A DNA stretch of 16,536 nucleotides from an uncultured Bacillota bacterium (GTDB lineage Bacteria; Bacillota; Clostridia; Tissierellales; Tepidimicrobiaceae). The position numbers were made by a program, and so were the translations under genes. Where the stretch lies: NCBI GenBank assembly GCA_937967955.1, contig CALBUB010000121.1:1-16536 (forward strand). Reading direction: 5' to 3'. The notes beneath the pieces are model-generated. The model searched no databases, was not told the DNA's origin, and was given only the letters and a program-made list of their open reading frames with translations. This document shows positions 14,707 through 16,536 of the stretch, piece by piece. Position 1 is the first letter of the stretch, and every line of letters begins with the position of its first letter.

Positions 14707-15466
14707 CATCTACTTTAAGGTCAAAGCCCTGTTTTTTTACTATCTTTAATATTTCTTGCCTTTTAGGAATAGGATTTTGAAGCCTTCTTACCACCTGATC
14801 TGTAAAACAATCCGACCTTCTATTAGCCTCTCTTAGATCATAGTAAGTAGTCATCTCTTCATCATAGTCCTTTAACTCCTCTAAATAGTTTTCAAAGGCT
14901 ACATATTCATTTTCAAATAACCTGTACTTCATATCCATTCTTGGTTTTAGCTGGGGCTCTTGATTAGGATAGCCTATACCCAGGCCTATAACTGGAAAGG
15001 TAAGTTCAGGAAGTTTTAAAATCTCACAGATTCTCTCAGCATCGTTTAATATGCTTCCTAAATATACGGTACCTAAGCCTAAGGACTCTGCAGCATTTAC
15101 CACATTCTGAGCTGTAATGCATGCATCTGTAAAACTAGCGAAAAATTGATCCATGGTCCTTATACTATCCTCGAAACAGTTCTTTTCCTTTGCAATGTTC
15201 CAATTTCTAAATTGGTCTACGATAAAAATCCACAGCTCTGGTGCACTGGCTACATACTCCTGCTTGCAAACCTTTGATATTTCTTTTTTTATGTTAGATT
15301 CTGTTACACGAATAATAGATGAAGCCTGCATGCCAGTGGATGTAGCAGTACGCCTTGCTACTTCAATTAAAGTTTTCAAAATATCCTCTGAAATTTTTTG
15401 CTCCTTAAACTCCCTAATGGTACGGTGAGCTAACTGATGTTTTATAGTTTCATTTAATGGTTCCAT
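14702..15466 (-). CDS. Nitroreductase-family FMN-dependent NAD(P)H oxidoreductase
   Basis: Cytoplasmic flavin oxidoreductase, 254 residues, most like the NfsA/FRP branch, which uses NADPH to reduce nitro-compounds, quinones or flavin. The N-terminal HRTIREFKEQKISEDILKTL is the classic family start, with the Arg expected to hold the FMN phosphate. TATSTGMQASSIIRV supplies further FMN contacts. AAESLGLGTVYLGSI near 128-142 and PVIGLGIGYPNQEPQLKPR near 162-180 are typical. The C-terminal helical extension has a charged segment (DYDEEMTTYYDLREANRRSD), as in the NfsA/FRP group. TAGGAGGC precedes the ATG, and a TATAAT on the minus strand at 15505-15500 may be the -10. It is a single-gene unit with its own terminator. 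The physiological substrate cannot be told. Confidence 0.93.
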   Translation of the reverse strand: MEPLNETIKHQLAHRTIREFKEQKISEDILKTLIEVARRTATSTGMQASSIIRVTESNIKKEISKVCKQEYVASAPELWIFIVDQFRNWNIAKEKNCFEDSIRTMDQFFASFTDACITAQNVVNAAESLGLGTVYLGSILNDAERICEILKLPELTFPVIGLGIGYPNQEPQLKPRMDMKYRLFENEYVAFENYLEELKDYDEEMTTYYDLREANRRSDCFTDQVVRRLQNPIPKRQEILKIVKKQGFDLKVDE

Positions 15467-15540
15467 ACTAAAGCCTCCTAATTTTCTTATTTGCTTTTTA
15501 TTATACCCAGCAAAAACATTAATAAAGATGAATATAAAAA

Positions 15541-15584
15541 TATCACCTTGATACTTTTATAGACTCTAGTGTATCAAGGTGATA
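15541..15584 (-). terminator. Intrinsic terminator of the anchored-protein gene
   Basis: TATCACCTTGATAC (15541-15554) and GTATCAAGGTGATA (15571-15584) form a 14-bp stem with a 16-nt loop and a minus-strand TTTTTATATT tail, 22 nt after the stop at 15606. Confidence 0.88.
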
Positions 15585-15605
15585 AGAATTCCATACAGGT
15601 AGTAA

Positions 15606-16151
15606 CTAGTTTTCAGGTATAAAAGAATTATCTATTATAAGTTCATCTATAAGCCATCTACCATCTTGCTCTACTATTTTTAATACAACGGGTATTTTGG
15701 AAGTTGCTTCTTCACTAGTTTGCTCTGTGCTAGTTACCTCTATTATCATTCCCTTTACCTCATATACGCCTTTAGATATGCTATCAATACTTAATATTTC
15801 AATTCTATCTGGCCATGGACTAGAAGTAAGCCTTCCAGGAGCAGTTTGAGGATTTGCCTTCCATTTTTCTAATAAAGCTTTAGATATGAATTTACCGTAG
15901 TTTTTCTCTATACTTTCTAATAGTACATCCTCTGGAGCTAGAAGAGAAACCATTTTTAATCTATCTCCAAAATTACTGACCAGACTTTTTATGCTTTCAA
16001 CTTCTTCTATTTCTTCCTGTTTGCTATTTTCAGAAATGTTCATCTTTGGTATATTTTTAGCTTCTTCTCCCCTGCTATAATGGAATACTGTTAATGTTGC
16101 TAATACTAATATACAAATTCCAGTTATAAGTACAAATTTAGGTCTTTTCAT
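15606..16151 (-). CDS. Uncharacterised membrane-anchored extracytoplasmic protein
   Basis: I do not recognise the family. The 181-residue protein starts MKRPKFVLITGICILVLATL: two to three positive residues and one hydrophobic helix (about 6-24) with no lipobox Cys and no clear cleavage site. It is probably a signal anchor with the rest outside the cell. Residues 30-50 are a polar, acidic linker (SENSKQEEIEEVES). Residues 50-181 form an alpha/beta domain ending in strand pairs (PVVLKIVEQDGRWLIDELII), which resembles the cone-shaped NTF2-like or DUF4878-type folds; this is a pattern impression only. GGGAGGG lies before the ATG. Upstream are a TATAAT -10, a poor -35 and an 11-bp-period repeat array, suggesting control by an activator. 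Confidence 0.75.
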   Translation of the reverse strand: MKRPKFVLITGICILVLATLTVFHYSRGEEAKNIPKMNISENSKQEEIEEVESIKSLVSNFGDRLKMVSLLAPEDVLLESIEKNYGKFISKALLEKWKANPQTAPGRLTSSPWPDRIEILSIDSISKGVYEVKGMIIEVTSTEQTSEEATSKIPVVLKIVEQDGRWLIDELIIDNSFIPEN

Positions 16152-16198
16152 ATAAATCCCTCCCCAATACTAGTCCATTAATGCTAAATGGGTATCTA

Positions 16199-16227
16199 AT
16201 TATAGTGTATTTATTATATTGGCTTAA
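16199..16227 (-). promoter_or_regulatory. Weak-35 promoter of the anchored-protein gene
   Basis: On the minus strand, TATAAT (16204-16199) is perfect, with TTAAGC (3 of 6) 17 bp upstream at 16227-16222. The combination of a strong -10 and poor -35 next to a repeat array is typical of activator-dependent promoters. It is about 48 nt before the ATG. Confidence 0.5.
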
Positions 16228-16229
16228 AA

Positions 16230-16273
16230 TAGTTACAAACTAGTTAAATTATAGTTCAAAAATAGTTACAAAA
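16230..16273. repeat. Four 11-bp direct repeats (TAGTTACAAAA-like), candidate activator site
   Basis: TAGTT begins at 16230, 16241, 16252 and 16263, exactly every 11 bp: TAGTTACAAAC, TAGTTAAATTA, TAGTTCAAAAA, TAGTTACAAAA. On the minus strand the units read as TTGTAAC-like 7-mers plus four A/T-rich bases, the layout known for PhoB/OmpR-family sites. The array abuts the weak -35 of the anchored-protein gene and lies just after the stop of the gene to its right. Confidence 0.6.
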
Positions 16274-16274
16274 T

Positions 16275-16536
16275 TTAAGCCATCATATAATACAATTCAT
16301 CTGAAAGGGTAATATTTTGGGTATTCCATTCTCTTTTGGGACAATCTATAAGCTTGTAAGAAAGGCCTAAATTATTGATAAATTCCATAAACTCATTATC
16401 ATACCAAGGAGGAGTCCAAGCACCAGAACGGCAAATATGAAGAGTGAAAACTTTTATTTTAGTATTTAAATCTTCTGGTTGTAAATACACAATGTCAAAT
16501 TTGCTATTCATATGTTTAAAATCATCAGGTTTTTCA
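16275..16536 (-). CDS. Unrecognised protein, C-terminal part only
   Basis: The frame is open from the right edge to the stop at 16275, about 87 residues (EKPDDFKHMNSKFDIVYLQP and onward to SDELYYMMA). An internal ATG at 16511 has no ribosome site, and the frame continues upstream of it, so the true start is outside the window. Visible features: a hydrophilic, probably soluble fragment; a distinctive HICRSGAWTPPWYDNEFMEF with Cys and several aromatics; and CPKREWN further on. No signal peptide or helix can be judged. I assign no function. No clear terminator follows; the repeat array begins 2 nt after the stop. Confidence 0.6.
   Translation of the reverse strand, partial: EKPDDFKHMNSKFDIVYLQPEDLNTKIKVFTLHICRSGAWTPPWYDNEFMEFINNLGLSYKLIDCPKREWNTQNITLSDELYYMMA

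Noticed and set aside
16230..16273. The repeat array as a CRISPR or minisatellite
   Set aside because: Units are 11 bp with no spacers, number only four, and sit at a promoter; a regulator-binding array explains them better.

Overview
The window is low-GC DNA whose gene content, strong AGGAGG ribosome sites, TTG and GTG starts, hairpin-plus-U-tract terminators and lysine riboswitch point to an anaerobic low-GC Firmicute. A clostridial or Tissierellia-like organism is most likely; this is an inference from gene families, as there is no rRNA or other marker here. I see no IS element, CRISPR array, tRNA, rRNA or origin.

Layout. At 1-913 (minus) lies an AEC-family permease cut by the window edge. 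At 1091-1385 (minus) is a small two-helix membrane protein whose start is out of frame with its body. mnmA (1533-2648, plus) converges on a class V aminotransferase (2685-3818, minus); a perfect 48-bp palindrome spans both stop codons. The aminotransferase has a good sigma-A promoter overlapped by an 18-bp inverted repeat that looks like an operator. Upstream of it is a GIY-YIG-like gene broken by one in-frame stop (3985-4329, minus).

At 4558-8000 (plus) is a complete regulated unit: promoter, lysine riboswitch, intrinsic terminator, an APC amino-acid permease and a YtcJ-type amidohydrolase, then a terminator. The riboswitch links both genes to lysine supply, so the hydrolase may release lysine from an imported derivative. 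Next is a chemoreceptor (8186-10246, plus) with a candidate sigma-D promoter, then two back-to-back terminators.

From about 10300 to the right edge everything is on the minus strand. In transcription order from the right these are: the 3' end of an unrecognised gene; an anchored extracytoplasmic protein with an 11-bp-period repeat array next to its weak -35; a nitroreductase; uppP; an orphan MEDS-PAS-histidine kinase; and oadB (frameshifted) with a 42-residue OadG-like partner. Most of these are single-gene units with their own terminators.

Three reading frames (1091-1385, 3985-4329, 10538-11667) are each broken by one nucleotide change. Two of the breaks lie in homopolymer runs, so sequencing error must be excluded before real decay or recoding is claimed. 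The most interesting signals are the riboswitch-controlled permease plus amidohydrolase, the four-unit 11-bp repeat array at 16230-16273, and the paired hairpins around the aminotransferase.
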